From assembly GCA_963170125.1 (NCBI GenBank), contig CAUJFI010000118.1:1-64000 (forward strand): 64,000 nt of DNA. Reading direction: 5' to 3'. Origin of the DNA: Deinococcota bacterium (GTDB lineage Bacteria; Deinococcota; Deinococci; Deinococcales; Trueperaceae). The notes under the pieces were generated by a model. It was not told where the DNA came from and searched no databases. It was given only the letters and a program-made list of their open reading frames with translations. Shown one piece after another: positions 42,505-51,898 of the stretch; position 1 is the stretch's first letter; each line of letters opens with the position of its first letter. The position numbers were made by a program, and so were the translations under genes.

Positions 42505-42510
42505 ATGATA
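42505..42510 (-). promoter_or_regulatory. Leaderless -10 box of the DMT transporter gene
   Basis: TATCAT on the minus strand, 6 nt before the GTG at 42498. Confidence 0.5.
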
Positions 42511-42531
42511 AGTGAGGGAGCGCGCCTCGCA

Positions 42532-42537
42532 TATCAT
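42532..42537 (+). promoter_or_regulatory. Leaderless -10 box of the GNAT gene
   Basis: TATCAT, 6 nt before the GTG at 42544; identical in sequence and spacing to the box of the divergent transporter gene. Confidence 0.5.
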
Positions 42538-42543
42538 CGACGC

Positions 42544-43491
42544 GTGCCACGACCCTTCACGCTCAGACGCTTCACGGACCCCCACGCCTTCGTCGCGGCG
42601 GCCGAGCCGTTCATGCTCGAGCGGGAAGCGGCCAACTGCCTCCAGCTCGGCCTCCTGCCGGCCGTCGTCGCCGGCCTCTTCGACGACGCCTACCAGGCGA
42701 TTCTCGAGGGTCCGGCCGGCGATGTCGCCCTCGTGGCGCTCCAGACCCCGCCGCACCGGCTAATCCTGAGCGACGTGGTCGTCCGAGAGGCGGCCTCGGG
42801 GAGCGCCGCGGCCGGCGCCGAGACGGTGGCGGCGCTCGCCGAGACGCTGGTCGAGGCGTTGCTCGAGCCTCCGGTCGACGCGCCGGCTTGCGATGGGCCC
42901 CTCGACGTCCCCGGCGTCCTCGGCCCCGTGGCGCTGGCGGCGGCTTTCGCCGAGGCTTGGGCCGAGCGCCGCGCCGTGCCGGTGAGCAGGACCGTGCAGG
43001 AGCGCGTCTACGTCTGCACCGAGGTGACGCGGGTGGGCGGCGTGCCGGGCGCCATGGTGAAGGCGGACATCGATCAGGTCGATCTGCTCGTGGACCTCGT
43101 CGCGCGCTTCAGGGCGGAGGCGTTGCCGTACGAGCAGCCTTCCACGCGCGAGCAGGTGGTAGACGTCGTGCGCCGCGACCTCGCCTCCGACAGCGGCGGG
43201 CTATGGCTGTGGGAGCACGCTGGGCGGGTAGTGAGCCTGGCGGGGGCCCGCGGGGCGACCAGGCACGGCGTCCGCGTCGGGCCCGTCTACACCCCGCCGG
43301 AGCTGCGTGGCCACGGCTACGCCACGGCCCTCACGGCGACCCTGACGGAGCACCTCTTGGCGAGCGGCCGCAGGCACGTGACCCTGTTCACCAACCTGGC
43401 CAACCCGACGTCGAACGCCATCTACCAGCGCATCGGTTACGTGGGCGTCACGGACCGCGACGTGTACGACTTCGGTCAACCGGTCGGCTGA
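42544..43491 (+). CDS. GNAT-family N-acetyltransferase, two-domain
   Basis: 315 aa from the GTG at 42544. The first ~190 residues (FTDPHAFVAAAEPFMLEREAANCLQLGLL...) are a degenerate GNAT-like half. The C-terminal ~120 residues are a normal GNAT domain with VGPVYTPPELRGHGYATALTATLTEHLL (acetyl-CoA loop R-G-H-G-Y-A) and the family ending NAIYQRIGY. Such proteins acetylate amines of unknown identity. The 3' end overlaps the convergent FMN reductase gene by 16 nt. Confidence 0.8.
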   Translation: MPRPFTLRRFTDPHAFVAAAEPFMLEREAANCLQLGLLPAVVAGLFDDAYQAILEGPAGDVALVALQTPPHRLILSDVVVREAASGSAAAGAETVAALAETLVEALLEPPVDAPACDGPLDVPGVLGPVALAAAFAEAWAERRAVPVSRTVQERVYVCTEVTRVGGVPGAMVKADIDQVDLLVDLVARFRAEALPYEQPSTREQVVDVVRRDLASDSGGLWLWEHAGRVVSLAGARGATRHGVRVGPVYTPPELRGHGYATALTATLTEHLLASGRRHVTLFTNLANPTSNAIYQRIGYVGVTDRDVYDFGQPVG

Positions 43492-44105
43492 GCCCGCAGG
43501 AGCCGCTGCTCCGCGACCGCCTTGGCGAGGGCGACCAGCATGGCCCGGCCCGCGGCTACCATCGTCTCGTTCGCGTCCACCGTTCCCGCCTCGCCGACGA
43601 CGTTGGCGACGAACGGCACGTTCACGGCCTGCGGTAGTACGCGCATCCCGAGGGCGACCGCCACGGGCTGCAGGGCGACCATGGCGCGCGTGCCGGCCGA
43701 CACCCCGCCGTACGTCAGGTATCCGAGCGGCTTGCCCCGCCACTCGACGCTCAGGTAGTCGATCGCGTTCTTGAGCCCCGCCGGGTACGAATGGTTGTAC
43801 TCAGGCGTGACGAACACGACCGCGCTGGCGCGCTCCACGCGCCGCGACCACGCCTTCGTGTGCTCGTGCTGGTAGCGCTGGAGCCGCGGATGGTACGGCT
43901 CGTCGAGCAGGGGCAGGCCGAGCTCCGCCAGCTCCACGACGTCGACGTCGAAGGCGCCCTGCTCGTCGGCGAGGCCGCACAGCCAGTCGGCCAACGCCGT
44001 GCTCTTGCGTACGGGACGCGTGCTGCCGCTGATGACGAGGAGGACGGGTCGGCCGGCGCCGGAGGCGTCGGGCTGGCCAGGTTCGGGGGTAGCGGGGGTT
44101 GGCAT
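43476..44105 (-). CDS. NAD(P)H-dependent FMN reductase
   Basis: 209 aa from the ATG at 44105; TACGGT lies 6 nt upstream, so it is probably leaderless. VLLVISGSTRPVRKSTALADWL is the FMN phosphate loop, VVFVTPEYNHSYPAGLKNAIDYLS the classic flavin-binding PEYN motif, and GGVSAGTRAM the third contact. Flavodoxin-like fold of the NADPH-dependent FMN/azo/chromate reductase family, acting in the cytosol on flavins or quinones. Confidence 0.9.
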   Translation of the reverse strand: MPTPATPEPGQPDASGAGRPVLLVISGSTRPVRKSTALADWLCGLADEQGAFDVDVVELAELGLPLLDEPYHPRLQRYQHEHTKAWSRRVERASAVVFVTPEYNHSYPAGLKNAIDYLSVEWRGKPLGYLTYGGVSAGTRAMVALQPVAVALGMRVLPQAVNVPFVANVVGEAGTVDANETMVAAGRAMLVALAKAVAEQRLLRAQPTG

Positions 44106-44111
44106 CGGGCC

Positions 44112-44117
44112 ACCGTA
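44112..44117 (-). promoter_or_regulatory. Leaderless -10 box of the FMN reductase gene
   Basis: TACGGT on the minus strand, 6 nt before the ATG at 44105. Confidence 0.45.
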
Positions 44118-44291
44118 TCTTGACCTCCTACTCAGGCATGTAGGGCGTGCCACGACGGCGGCTTTCGACGGCGCCTTTCGTGCTGGCCGCAGCGTGGGGC
44201 CATCCAGCGCGAGGCGCGGGCTACGATGGACCGCGTGTCTAGAGCGCCGGCACCGGATCGGGGCCGGGCGCACCCCACTTAGGAGGACACC

Positions 44292-44729
44292 ATGCCAGTC
44301 ACCAAGGCAGACGCAACCTGGAAGGGCTCTCTCAAGGAAGGTCAGGGCACGATGAGCCTGGCCAGCGGCGCCTACACCGGGCCGTTCTCGTTCGTCTCCC
44401 GCTTCGAGAAGGGTGCCGGCTCCGAGACGGGCACGAACCCGGAGGAGCTCCTGGCGGCCGCCCACGCCGGCTGCTTCTCGATGGCGCTATCTGGCCGCCT
44501 GTCCGGCGCCGGGCACGTGCCGGAGAGCATCACCACGACCGCGGCTATCACCATGGAGCGCGTCGACGGCGCCATGACCGTGAGCAAGAGCCACCTGGTG
44601 AGCAAGGTGAGGGTCGTCGGCATGAACGAGGCGACGTTCCAGGAGCACGTCCAGGCCGCCGCGGCCACGTGTCCCGTGTCGCGCGCGCTGGCCGGCGTCG
44701 CCATCACCGTCGAGGCGACGCTGACCTGA
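44292..44729 (+). CDS. OsmC-family peroxiredoxin
   Basis: 145 aa, AGGAGG upstream. TNPEELLAAAHAGCFSMALSGRL holds the peroxidatic Cys, and ATCPVSRALAG holds the resolving Cys; YTGPFSFVSRFE and the C-terminal strand are typical of OsmC proper. It reduces organic hydroperoxides using thiols. It is a single gene ending in a strong hairpin. Confidence 0.93.
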   Translation: MPVTKADATWKGSLKEGQGTMSLASGAYTGPFSFVSRFEKGAGSETGTNPEELLAAAHAGCFSMALSGRLSGAGHVPESITTTAAITMERVDGAMTVSKSHLVSKVRVVGMNEATFQEHVQAAAATCPVSRALAGVAITVEATLT

Positions 44730-44749
44730 CGGTCCGCACGGGCGCGCGA

Positions 44750-44780
44750 GGGGCGCCGGCCAACGCGCGGCCGGCGCCCC
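44750..44780 (+). terminator. Hairpin terminator after the OsmC gene
   Basis: A perfect 12-bp GC stem (44750-44761 with 44769-44780) with a 7-nt loop lies 20 nt after the stop codon. It has only a weak T-run and may also serve the convergent YbaN gene. Confidence 0.7.
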
Positions 44781-44835
44781 TCAGCGTGCTTACTTACGTA
44801 CGTCCGCTTGCGCCGCGGATGGCGCGTTCCAGGGC

Positions 44836-45387
44836 TCAGCCGGGTCCGCCGCCCGCTGCCTTGGCCGCCGCGGCCGCTTTCGTCGGCACGTGGTTCACGT
44901 ACCAGACGCCGTAAAGGGCGACCGCGGCGATGATGATGCCTATCAACGTGTTGCCGCGCTTGAAGCCGACCAGCCAGACGCTGAACGCGGAGAAGCCGAT
45001 GATCATCGCGGAGGCGTACCACTTGACCCAACCGGGTATCCCCTTGCCTGCCCGGTAATCGCGGATGAGCGGCCCGAAGGTGGGATGGTTGAGGACCCAG
45101 TTGTAGAACCTGGGGCTCGACTGGGCGAAGAACCACGTCGCGATCAAGAAGAACACGGTGCCAGGCATGCCCGGCACGATGTAGCCGACGATCCCGAGAC
45201 CCACCGCTACGAGCCCACCGACGACGAACACCGCCCGTAAGGTGGGGTTCCTGAAGACGCGCAACTCCGCGCTGTAGTCGACCCAGTCCGCGCGCGGTGG
45301 TGGGTTGGCGGCCGGGACCGGCGTCGACCGAGCCGAGCTCGGCCCGGTCGACTGCGGCTCTGGTGACGAAGGGCTGACAGGCGTCAT
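44836..45387 (-). CDS. YbaN (DUF454)-family membrane protein
   Basis: 183 aa from the ATG at 45387; TACACT lies 6 nt upstream (leaderless type). Pro/Ser-rich N-terminal tail, then four membrane segments with GIVGYIVPGMPGTVFFLIATWFFAQSSPRFYNWVLNHPTFGPLIRDY, the unmistakable DUF454 core. The general role is unknown. Confidence 0.9.
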   Translation of the reverse strand: MTPVSPSSPEPQSTGPSSARSTPVPAANPPPRADWVDYSAELRVFRNPTLRAVFVVGGLVAVGLGIVGYIVPGMPGTVFFLIATWFFAQSSPRFYNWVLNHPTFGPLIRDYRAGKGIPGWVKWYASAMIIGFSAFSVWLVGFKRGNTLIGIIIAAVALYGVWYVNHVPTKAAAAAKAAGGGPG

Positions 45388-45393
45388 TGACAG

Positions 45394-45399
45394 AGTGTA
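45394..45399 (-). promoter_or_regulatory. Leaderless -10 box of the YbaN-family gene
   Basis: TACACT on the minus strand, 6 nt before the ATG at 45387. Confidence 0.5.
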
Positions 45400-45506
45400 C
45401 CCGTGCGGGTCGCTCACTCGCGCCGGAGTGGACCGAGGGGTGGGCCGGCTCGCCCCGGGTTGGGGCGAGCACCGGGGGCACGGTGCGGCCGCCTTGCTCC
45501 CGGCAC

Positions 45507-46166
45507 TCACGGCTCGGCGCTGACTGCCACCATCCCGGGCGCCAGCCGCGCGCGGCGCAGGCCGCGCAGCGAGTTGCCGAGGTAGAACTCGCCCGCCTCG
45601 AGGTCGGCGAGGGTCACCTCGCCGACCTCGCAGTCGCCGGAGCCGAGCAGCTCGCCCCGCAGCACGCCCGGCAACGCCCCGGCGTCGACGGGTGGCGTGA
45701 CGAGCAGCTCGCCTCGCGACACGAACACGTTCGAGATGGCGCCTTCCGCCACGGTGCCGCGCCGATTGAGGAACACGATGTCGGCGAGGCCGAGGGCCTG
45801 CGCTCGCGACGTGGCCGCGTCGTAGAGGCCGCGCGCCGTCGTCTTGTGGCGTCTTAAGGGGTCGGTCTCGTCGACGAGCTCGAAGGCGACGCCCACCGGC
45901 ACGACCGCCTCGGCGGCCGGGGGCAGGGGGGCGGTCGTCACGACCGGCACCCCTGAAGCGGTGACGAGCAGGCGCACGCGCGCCGTCTCGCCGAGCGCGG
46001 TCGCAGACGCGGCGAGCGCGGAGCGCGCCGCCGAGGCGGAGAACGGCACGCCGAGGTAGCCGGCCGAGCGGGCCAAGCGCGCGAGATGGGCTTCCAGCCG
46101 CACGAAGCCGCCGGCGGCTGCTTCCCAACGCAGGGTCTCGAACGGTTCGGGAGCTGCTCGCTGCAT
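45507..46166 (-). CDS. Aminotransferase class IV (aminodeoxychorismate lyase-like)
   Basis: 219 aa. FETLRWEAAAGGFVRLEAHLARLARSAGYLGVPF resembles the lyase part of PabB-PabC fusions. DPLRRHKTTARGLYDAA carries the catalytic Lys that binds PLP, and GTVAEGAISNVFV is the family's phosphate contact. It probably makes 4-aminobenzoate for folate, but D-amino-acid or branched-chain aminotransferase relatives share this fold. No pabA/pabB neighbour is present. Confidence 0.83.
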   Translation of the reverse strand: MQRAAPEPFETLRWEAAAGGFVRLEAHLARLARSAGYLGVPFSASAARSALAASATALGETARVRLLVTASGVPVVTTAPLPPAAEAVVPVGVAFELVDETDPLRRHKTTARGLYDAATSRAQALGLADIVFLNRRGTVAEGAISNVFVSRGELLVTPPVDAGALPGVLRGELLGSGDCEVGEVTLADLEAGEFYLGNSLRGLRRARLAPGMVAVSAEP

Positions 46167-46415
46167 GTTGTACCTAGGTTAGCCCGGCGCCTCCCCCCGC
46201 GGGCCCGCCGGCTGCGTGGGGGCCGCCGGCCGGGGCTTCCCGTACGGTCGGAGGGCCCGCGCCCGGTCGCGCCCGACGTGGTGGCAGGCGTGGCGCGCGA
46301 TGTGGTGCGCATGCTACGTATGCCTCACGCGCAGTGCGAGAATGCCACGCGTGATCCTGATCCCGCTTCGTCCAGTCCTGCTGCGTGCCGCCGGCGGCCG
46401 CAGACCGACTTACGC

Positions 46416-48341
46416 ATGATCGAGGCCAGGGGGGTCAGACCCCCACCGAAGGCCCCCGAGGCCACCGCGCCCATCTCGCTGCGCCAGCAGTTGCGCGACC
46501 TGAGGGCGACCCTCGGCCTCGTGTTCTCCGCCAGCCGCGCCTCCACGGTCGGTCTCGTCGCACTCAGCGTCGTGCAGGCGCTCATGCCCGCCGCGAACCT
46601 GTGGGTCGCCAAGCTCCTCCTCGACGCGGTGGCGGCGGCCATCGGCGGGGAGTTCGGCTCCCCGGCGGAGGCCCTGAGCCGCATGCTCACGCTTCTGCTC
46701 GTCCAGGTCGGGCTGACGGCCGTGACGAGCGCGCTGAGCACGTTCCAGCGCTCCACCCAGGAGCTCCTCGGCGACTCCCTCCAGAACCGCATCAGCCGCC
46801 TGATCCTCGCCAAGGCGTCGCAGCTGGAGATGGCGCAGTTCGAGGACCCGAAGAGCTACGACGCCCTCCAGAACGCCTACCGCGAGGTCGGGTCCAGGCC
46901 GCTCGGGGTCTTCACGCAGGTCGTGTCGCTCGGGCAGTCGCTCCTGACCCTCGGCTCCGTGAGCGCCATCATGCTTCAGCTCGGTTGGGCGGTGGTGCCG
47001 TTGGTGCTGGTCGCCTCCGTGCCGAGCGTCATCTCGTCCTCGCGCTTCGGCACCGAGGGTTACCGCATGCTCAGGCGCTTCGCCGAGGACGCGCGCCGCC
47101 AGAACTACCTCGGTTCGCTCCTCACGAGCGACCAGGCCGTCAAGGAGATCCGGCTCTTCGACTTCGGCGGCTACCTCATGGAGCGCTGGCAGGAGTACTA
47201 CCTCAAGTTCAGGGCGCAGCTCGTGTCCATGATCAGGCGGCGGAGCGGCTGGGGGTTGGCGACCTCGCTCTTCTCCACCGGCATGGTCGGCACCGCCACC
47301 TACCTCGTGCTGAGGCGCGCCGCGGCCGGCCTCCTCACAGTCGGCGACTTCGGCATGTTCATCCAAGGCATCTCGCAGCTGCAGAGCCAGTTCGGGAACC
47401 TCCTCTCCGGCTTCAGCGGCATCTACCAGAACCTGCTCTACATGCGCAACCTCTTCGAGTTCCTCGAGCTTCCGACGAGCGGCGCCGAGGCGGGCGAGGA
47501 GTGGGTCGGACGGATTACCGAGATCGAGTTCCGCGACGTCAGCTTCCGCTACCCCCTCACGGAGAGCGACGTGCTCCACGGCGTGTCGTTCGTGGTGCGC
47601 AAAGGGGAGACGTTGGCGCTCGTCGGCGAGAACGGCGCGGGCAAGTCGACCATCGTGAAGCTCATGACCGCCCTCTACCGCCCGTCGCGCGGGCAGATCC
47701 TGGTGAACGGCCAGGACTCGGCGCGCTTCAGCGCGGCCAGCCTGCGTGCCGAGATGAGCACGGTGTTCCAGGACTTCGGGCAGTACCAGATGACGGTCCG
47801 CGAGAACATCGCCATCGGCAAGGTGACGCTCGGCATGCCGCACGGCAAGGAGACCGCGCCGGAGTTCGACGACGCCGTCCGCGCCGCGGGCCAACGCGCG
47901 GGCGCGGACGGCTTCGTCTCGAACCTGCCAGCCGGCTACGACAACATGCTGGGCCGGTGGTTCGAGGGCGGCAGGCAGCTCTCGGGCGGCCAGTGGCAGC
48001 GCATCGCCCTGGCGCGGCTCTACTACCGCGGCGGGTCGGTGCTGATCTTCGACGAACCCACGAGCGCCCTCGATGCCGACGCCGAGTTCGAGGTCATCGA
48101 GACGCTACGCGAGCAGGCACGCGGCCGCATCGCCGTCGTCGTCTCGCACCGCTTCAGCACGGTGAGGCTCGCCGAGCGCATCATCGTCCTGACCGCCGGG
48201 CACATCACCGAGCGTGGCACGCACGAGGAGCTGATGGAGCTGGGTGGCACCTACGCGCGCATGTTCACGCGGCAGGCGCGCGGCTACTTGGACGGTTACG
48301 GCAGTGCTATGGGCTCGGAGGCTGCCGAACCGGTTGGCTAG
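46416..48341 (+). CDS. ABC exporter half-transporter (fused membrane and ATPase domains)
   Basis: 641 aa from the ATG at 46416; the start is uncertain because no ribosome-binding site is seen and the frame stays open upstream. Six membrane segments occupy ~25-330 and the ATPase domain ~365-600: Walker A GENGAGKST, Q-loop FQDFGQYQM, signature LSGGQWQR, Walker B VLIFDEPTSALD, H-loop VSHRFSTVR. It is an ABCB/MsbA-like homodimeric exporter of lipids, peptides or drugs. The unusual insertion around GMPHGKETAPEFDDAVRAAG is seen in some bacteriocin/antibiotic exporters. Confidence 0.88.
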   Translation: MIEARGVRPPPKAPEATAPISLRQQLRDLRATLGLVFSASRASTVGLVALSVVQALMPAANLWVAKLLLDAVAAAIGGEFGSPAEALSRMLTLLLVQVGLTAVTSALSTFQRSTQELLGDSLQNRISRLILAKASQLEMAQFEDPKSYDALQNAYREVGSRPLGVFTQVVSLGQSLLTLGSVSAIMLQLGWAVVPLVLVASVPSVISSSRFGTEGYRMLRRFAEDARRQNYLGSLLTSDQAVKEIRLFDFGGYLMERWQEYYLKFRAQLVSMIRRRSGWGLATSLFSTGMVGTATYLVLRRAAAGLLTVGDFGMFIQGISQLQSQFGNLLSGFSGIYQNLLYMRNLFEFLELPTSGAEAGEEWVGRITEIEFRDVSFRYPLTESDVLHGVSFVVRKGETLALVGENGAGKSTIVKLMTALYRPSRGQILVNGQDSARFSAASLRAEMSTVFQDFGQYQMTVRENIAIGKVTLGMPHGKETAPEFDDAVRAAGQRAGADGFVSNLPAGYDNMLGRWFEGGRQLSGGQWQRIALARLYYRGGSVLIFDEPTSALDADAEFEVIETLREQARGRIAVVVSHRFSTVRLAERIIVLTAGHITERGTHEELMELGGTYARMFTRQARGYLDGYGSAMGSEAAEPVG

Positions 48342-48430
48342 TGCCTCGAAGGCACGCCGCGCGGCATTAGAGTGGCACAGGCCGTTCCTTCACGTACCGG
48401 TACTGTCTGGGCAGATGCCGCAGACATCAC

Positions 48431-48459
48431 TTGCCATGGGGTCGCGGCTGTCGTACTAT
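48431..48459 (+). promoter_or_regulatory. Promoter of the cold-shock gene
   Basis: TTGCCA (48431-48436) and TACTAT (48454-48459) are separated by 17 nt. It gives a 5' leader of about 100 nt, as expected for a cold-shock mRNA. Confidence 0.65.
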
Positions 48460-48569
48460 TCGAGGCGTTCCGGGAAAACCTGAAGGGTGTTTCCGAACAG
48501 GGCCCACGGGTCCGGAAATCGTGTGTCGGGCTCGGCCACTAGGCGAGCACGACAGTAGGGAAATGGAAA

Positions 48570-48797
48570 ATGGCAACAGGCAAGGTCAAGTGGTTCAGCA
48601 GCGAGAAGGGCTTCGGCTTCATCGAACAAGGCGGCGGTCAGCCCGACGTCTTCGTTCACTTCTCCGCCATCCAGGGTGCGGGCTTCCGTAACCTCAACGA
48701 AGGCGACGAAGTCTCCTTCGACGTCGAGCAGGGCAAGAAGGGCCTCCAGGCGGCCAACGTGGTCGTCACGGCCTCTACTGCCGGCGGTCGCTACTGA
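48570..48797 (+). CDS. Cold-shock protein (CspA family)
   Basis: 75 aa single OB-fold domain. [18 protein letters not shown] (RNP1) and DVFVHFSAI (RNP2) are the two nucleic-acid-binding motifs; the C-terminus is short. RNA chaperone and antiterminator in the cytosol. The GGGAAA before the ATG is a modest ribosome-binding site. The long leader and strong terminator fit a highly expressed, post-transcriptionally controlled gene. Confidence 0.96.
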   Translation: MATGKVKWFSSEKGFGFIEQGGGQPDVFVHFSAIQGAGFRNLNEGDEVSFDVEQGKKGLQAANVVVTASTAGGRY

Positions 48798-48821
48798 GCT
48801 AAGCGCTCATTAGCCTAAGAG

Positions 48822-48867
48822 CGGCGCCCGCGGTGCTCGGTCCGAGTGGAGGGCACCGCGGGCGCCG
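48822..48867 (+). terminator. Terminator between the cold-shock and livF-type genes
   Basis: A perfect 15-bp GC-rich stem (48822-48836 with 48853-48867) is followed by TCTTTC. It lies between convergent genes and probably works in both directions. Confidence 0.85.
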
Positions 48868-48908
48868 TCTTTCATGACGGCCCCCTGCCGGCCCTTGGCC
48901 AGCGCGCC

Positions 48909-49741
<833 letters not shown>

Positions 49742-49745
<4 letters not shown>

Positions 49746-50548
49746 GGTGCCACCTCGGGGCCGGCGGCCTGGGGGGCCAGCTTGGTGCTGCCCAGGTAGG
49801 CCCGCACGACCGCCGGGTCGTCCTGGACGGCGCCAGGGGGGCCGTCCGCGATCTTCACCCCGTGGTCTAGTACCACGACGCGGTCCGCCAGACGGCTTAC
49901 GACCCGCAGGTCGTGCTCCACAACGAGCATGGTGAGGTCGAGCTCGCGCCTCAGGCGGAGGAGCGTGACCATCATGTCGTCCTTCTCCTCCACCGTCATA
50001 CCGGCGGCCGGCTCGTCCAACAGCAGGAGCGTAGGTTCCGCCGCCAGCGCGCGCGCGACCTCGATGAGCTTCTGGACTCCGTACGGCAACGCGCCTACCC
50101 GCTGGTCGCGGTACGCCTGCAGGTCGAGGAGGTCCATCAGCTCCTCGGCGCGCCGCCGTTGGGCGACCTCGTCGCGCACCCAGCCGCGGGTGGAGAGCAT
50201 GGCGGAGAACACGTTCGACTTGACGTGCAGGTGCCGCCCGAGCAGCAGGTTGTCGAGGCACGTGAGCGACTTGAACAGCTCGATGTTCTGGAAGGAGCGC
50301 CCGATGCCGAGGCGGGCGACCATGTGGGGCGCCTTGCCCGTGATGTCAGCGCCGCGCCACCGGACCGTGCCGGAGCGCGGTCGGTAGAAGCCGCATACGA
50401 CGTTGAAGAGACTGGTCTTGCCCGCGCCGTTGGGCCCGATGACGGCCACGACCTCGCCGGGCGCTATGCCGAGCGAGACGTCGGAGAGCGCGGTGAGCCC
50501 CCGGAAGGAGAGCGACACGTTCTCGAGGGCGAGCAGGTCGTTGGTCAC
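49742..50548 (-). CDS. livG: Branched-chain amino acid-type ABC transporter, ATP-binding protein (LivG)
   Basis: 268 aa, GTG start. Walker A GPNGAGKTS, Q-loop IGRSFQNIELF, the expanded LivG-type middle (LLGRHLHVKSNVFSAML), then a degenerate signature, Walker B LLLLDEPAAGM, H-loop VEHDLRVVS. The LSGGQ-type signature is replaced by ALPYGVQKLIEVARAL, a variant common in LivG. It precedes livF with overlapping ends; the two ATPases form a heterodimer. Confidence 0.92.
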
Positions 50549-50602
50549 AGCAACGAGACAAGGGCGTGGGGCGCTAGGCGGCGCCCCACGCCCGGCCGGC
50601 CG

Positions 50603-51781
50603 TTACAGCGAGAGCCAGTCGGAGACGGGCCGCAAGCCCTGCGGGGTCACCTGCAGGAGCATCACGGAGTTGTTGCCCTGGTAGCCGTCCTTGAACGAGA
50701 GGCTGTGGTAGAGGCCGGTGTCGTAACCGTCGATGCTCTTCAGCGCCGCGACGAACGACTCGCGCGTCAGGTCACGGCCCGCCGCCTGCAGCGCCAGCAC
50801 GGCCGGCTCGGCGAAGGCGATGCCTGCGAGCGCCCTGAACGGATCGCGAGCGATCTCGGGGGCGTAGGCGACGATGACGTCGCGGTAGAGCTGATCGGCG
50901 ATGGGGTCGCCGTTGCCTTCGCCGACGATGACGCTCGGGAGCCGCAGGAACACGGAGAAGAGCGCGCCCTGCATGGCCGGGTTGGCCATCAGCGCCGGGT
51001 CGAGGAGGGTGACGGAGGCGAGCATCTGCGGCTTGTAGTCGAGGCGCTGGAACTCGCCGACCAACGTGGCGGCCGCGCTCGGGTCGGAGAACATCAGCAC
51101 GGTGTCGGCGCCGGAGCCGCGCAGGCGCAGCGCCTGGACGCCCTGGTTGGTGGTGCCGCGCTCGTAGCTGACCCGGTCGCCGATGGTGACGTCGTAGCCG
51201 GCTGCCCGCAGGCGTGCCACCTCGGCTTCGAGGCCGCGGAGGCCCTCCTCGCCGTAGCCGTCGTTCTGGTAGAAGATCGCGATGTTCTTGCTGCCGAGGG
51301 TCTCGACAGCGTGGCGCGTCATGAGCGTCGCCTCGACCACGTAGTCGGTGAACGACGTGAAGATGAGGCCGTCCGACTGCTCGGTGAAGACGACCGCGCC
51401 GGTGGCCGGTCCGACCCACGGCGTGCCGGCGCGCTTGATGAGCGGCATGGCGGCCTGGCCGTTGGCCGTGCCGACGCCGGCCACGAACGCGAAGACGTTG
51501 TCGCGGTCGATGAGCTCGCGCACGGCGCCGACCGTGCGGGCCGGGTCGTAGCCGTCGTCTCGCGAGCTGAGCACGAGCTTGCGCCCGTTGATGCCGCCCT
51601 GGTCGTTGAGGTAGCGGAAGTACGCGTCGATGGCGATGTTGACGGTGCCCCAGGCCGCCGCTGGGCCGGACTGCGGGCCCCAACTTCCGAGGAGGACCTC
51701 CGTGTCCGTGACGCCCGGGTCCGCCGCCTGAGCGAACGCCAGGACGGCGCCGACCGTGATCAAGGCTAGAAGCCGCTTCAT
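50603..51781 (-). CDS. Branched-chain amino acid-type ABC transporter, substrate-binding protein (LivJ-like)
   Basis: 392 aa from the ATG at 51781, preceded by GGAAAGGAG. Signal peptide MKRLLALITVGAVLAFAQA. A periplasmic-binding fold type I protein (VTDTEVLLGSWGPQSGPAAAWG, DDGYDPARTVGAVRELID, FVAGVGTANGQAAMPLIKRAGTPWVGP, FYQNDGYGEEGLRG). The ligand need not be an amino acid: homologues bind aromatic acids, amides or acyl compounds, and an acyl-CoA ligase heads this operon. Confidence 0.92.
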   Translation of the reverse strand: MKRLLALITVGAVLAFAQAADPGVTDTEVLLGSWGPQSGPAAAWGTVNIAIDAYFRYLNDQGGINGRKLVLSSRDDGYDPARTVGAVRELIDRDNVFAFVAGVGTANGQAAMPLIKRAGTPWVGPATGAVVFTEQSDGLIFTSFTDYVVEATLMTRHAVETLGSKNIAIFYQNDGYGEEGLRGLEAEVARLRAAGYDVTIGDRVSYERGTTNQGVQALRLRGSGADTVLMFSDPSAAATLVGEFQRLDYKPQMLASVTLLDPALMANPAMQGALFSVFLRLPSVIVGEGNGDPIADQLYRDVIVAYAPEIARDPFRALAGIAFAEPAVLALQAAGRDLTRESFVAALKSIDGYDTGLYHSLSFKDGYQGNNSVMLLQVTPQGLRPVSDWLSL

Positions 51782-51898
51782 GTTGCTCCTTTCCTGTTCC
51801 CGTCTAGCGGGTGGTGAGATGGTTCCTGACGTCCTCAACGTATCACGCACCGAGAGCGGCGCTAGAGGTCAGTCTGGGGGCTTCGTGCAACGCGCGCG

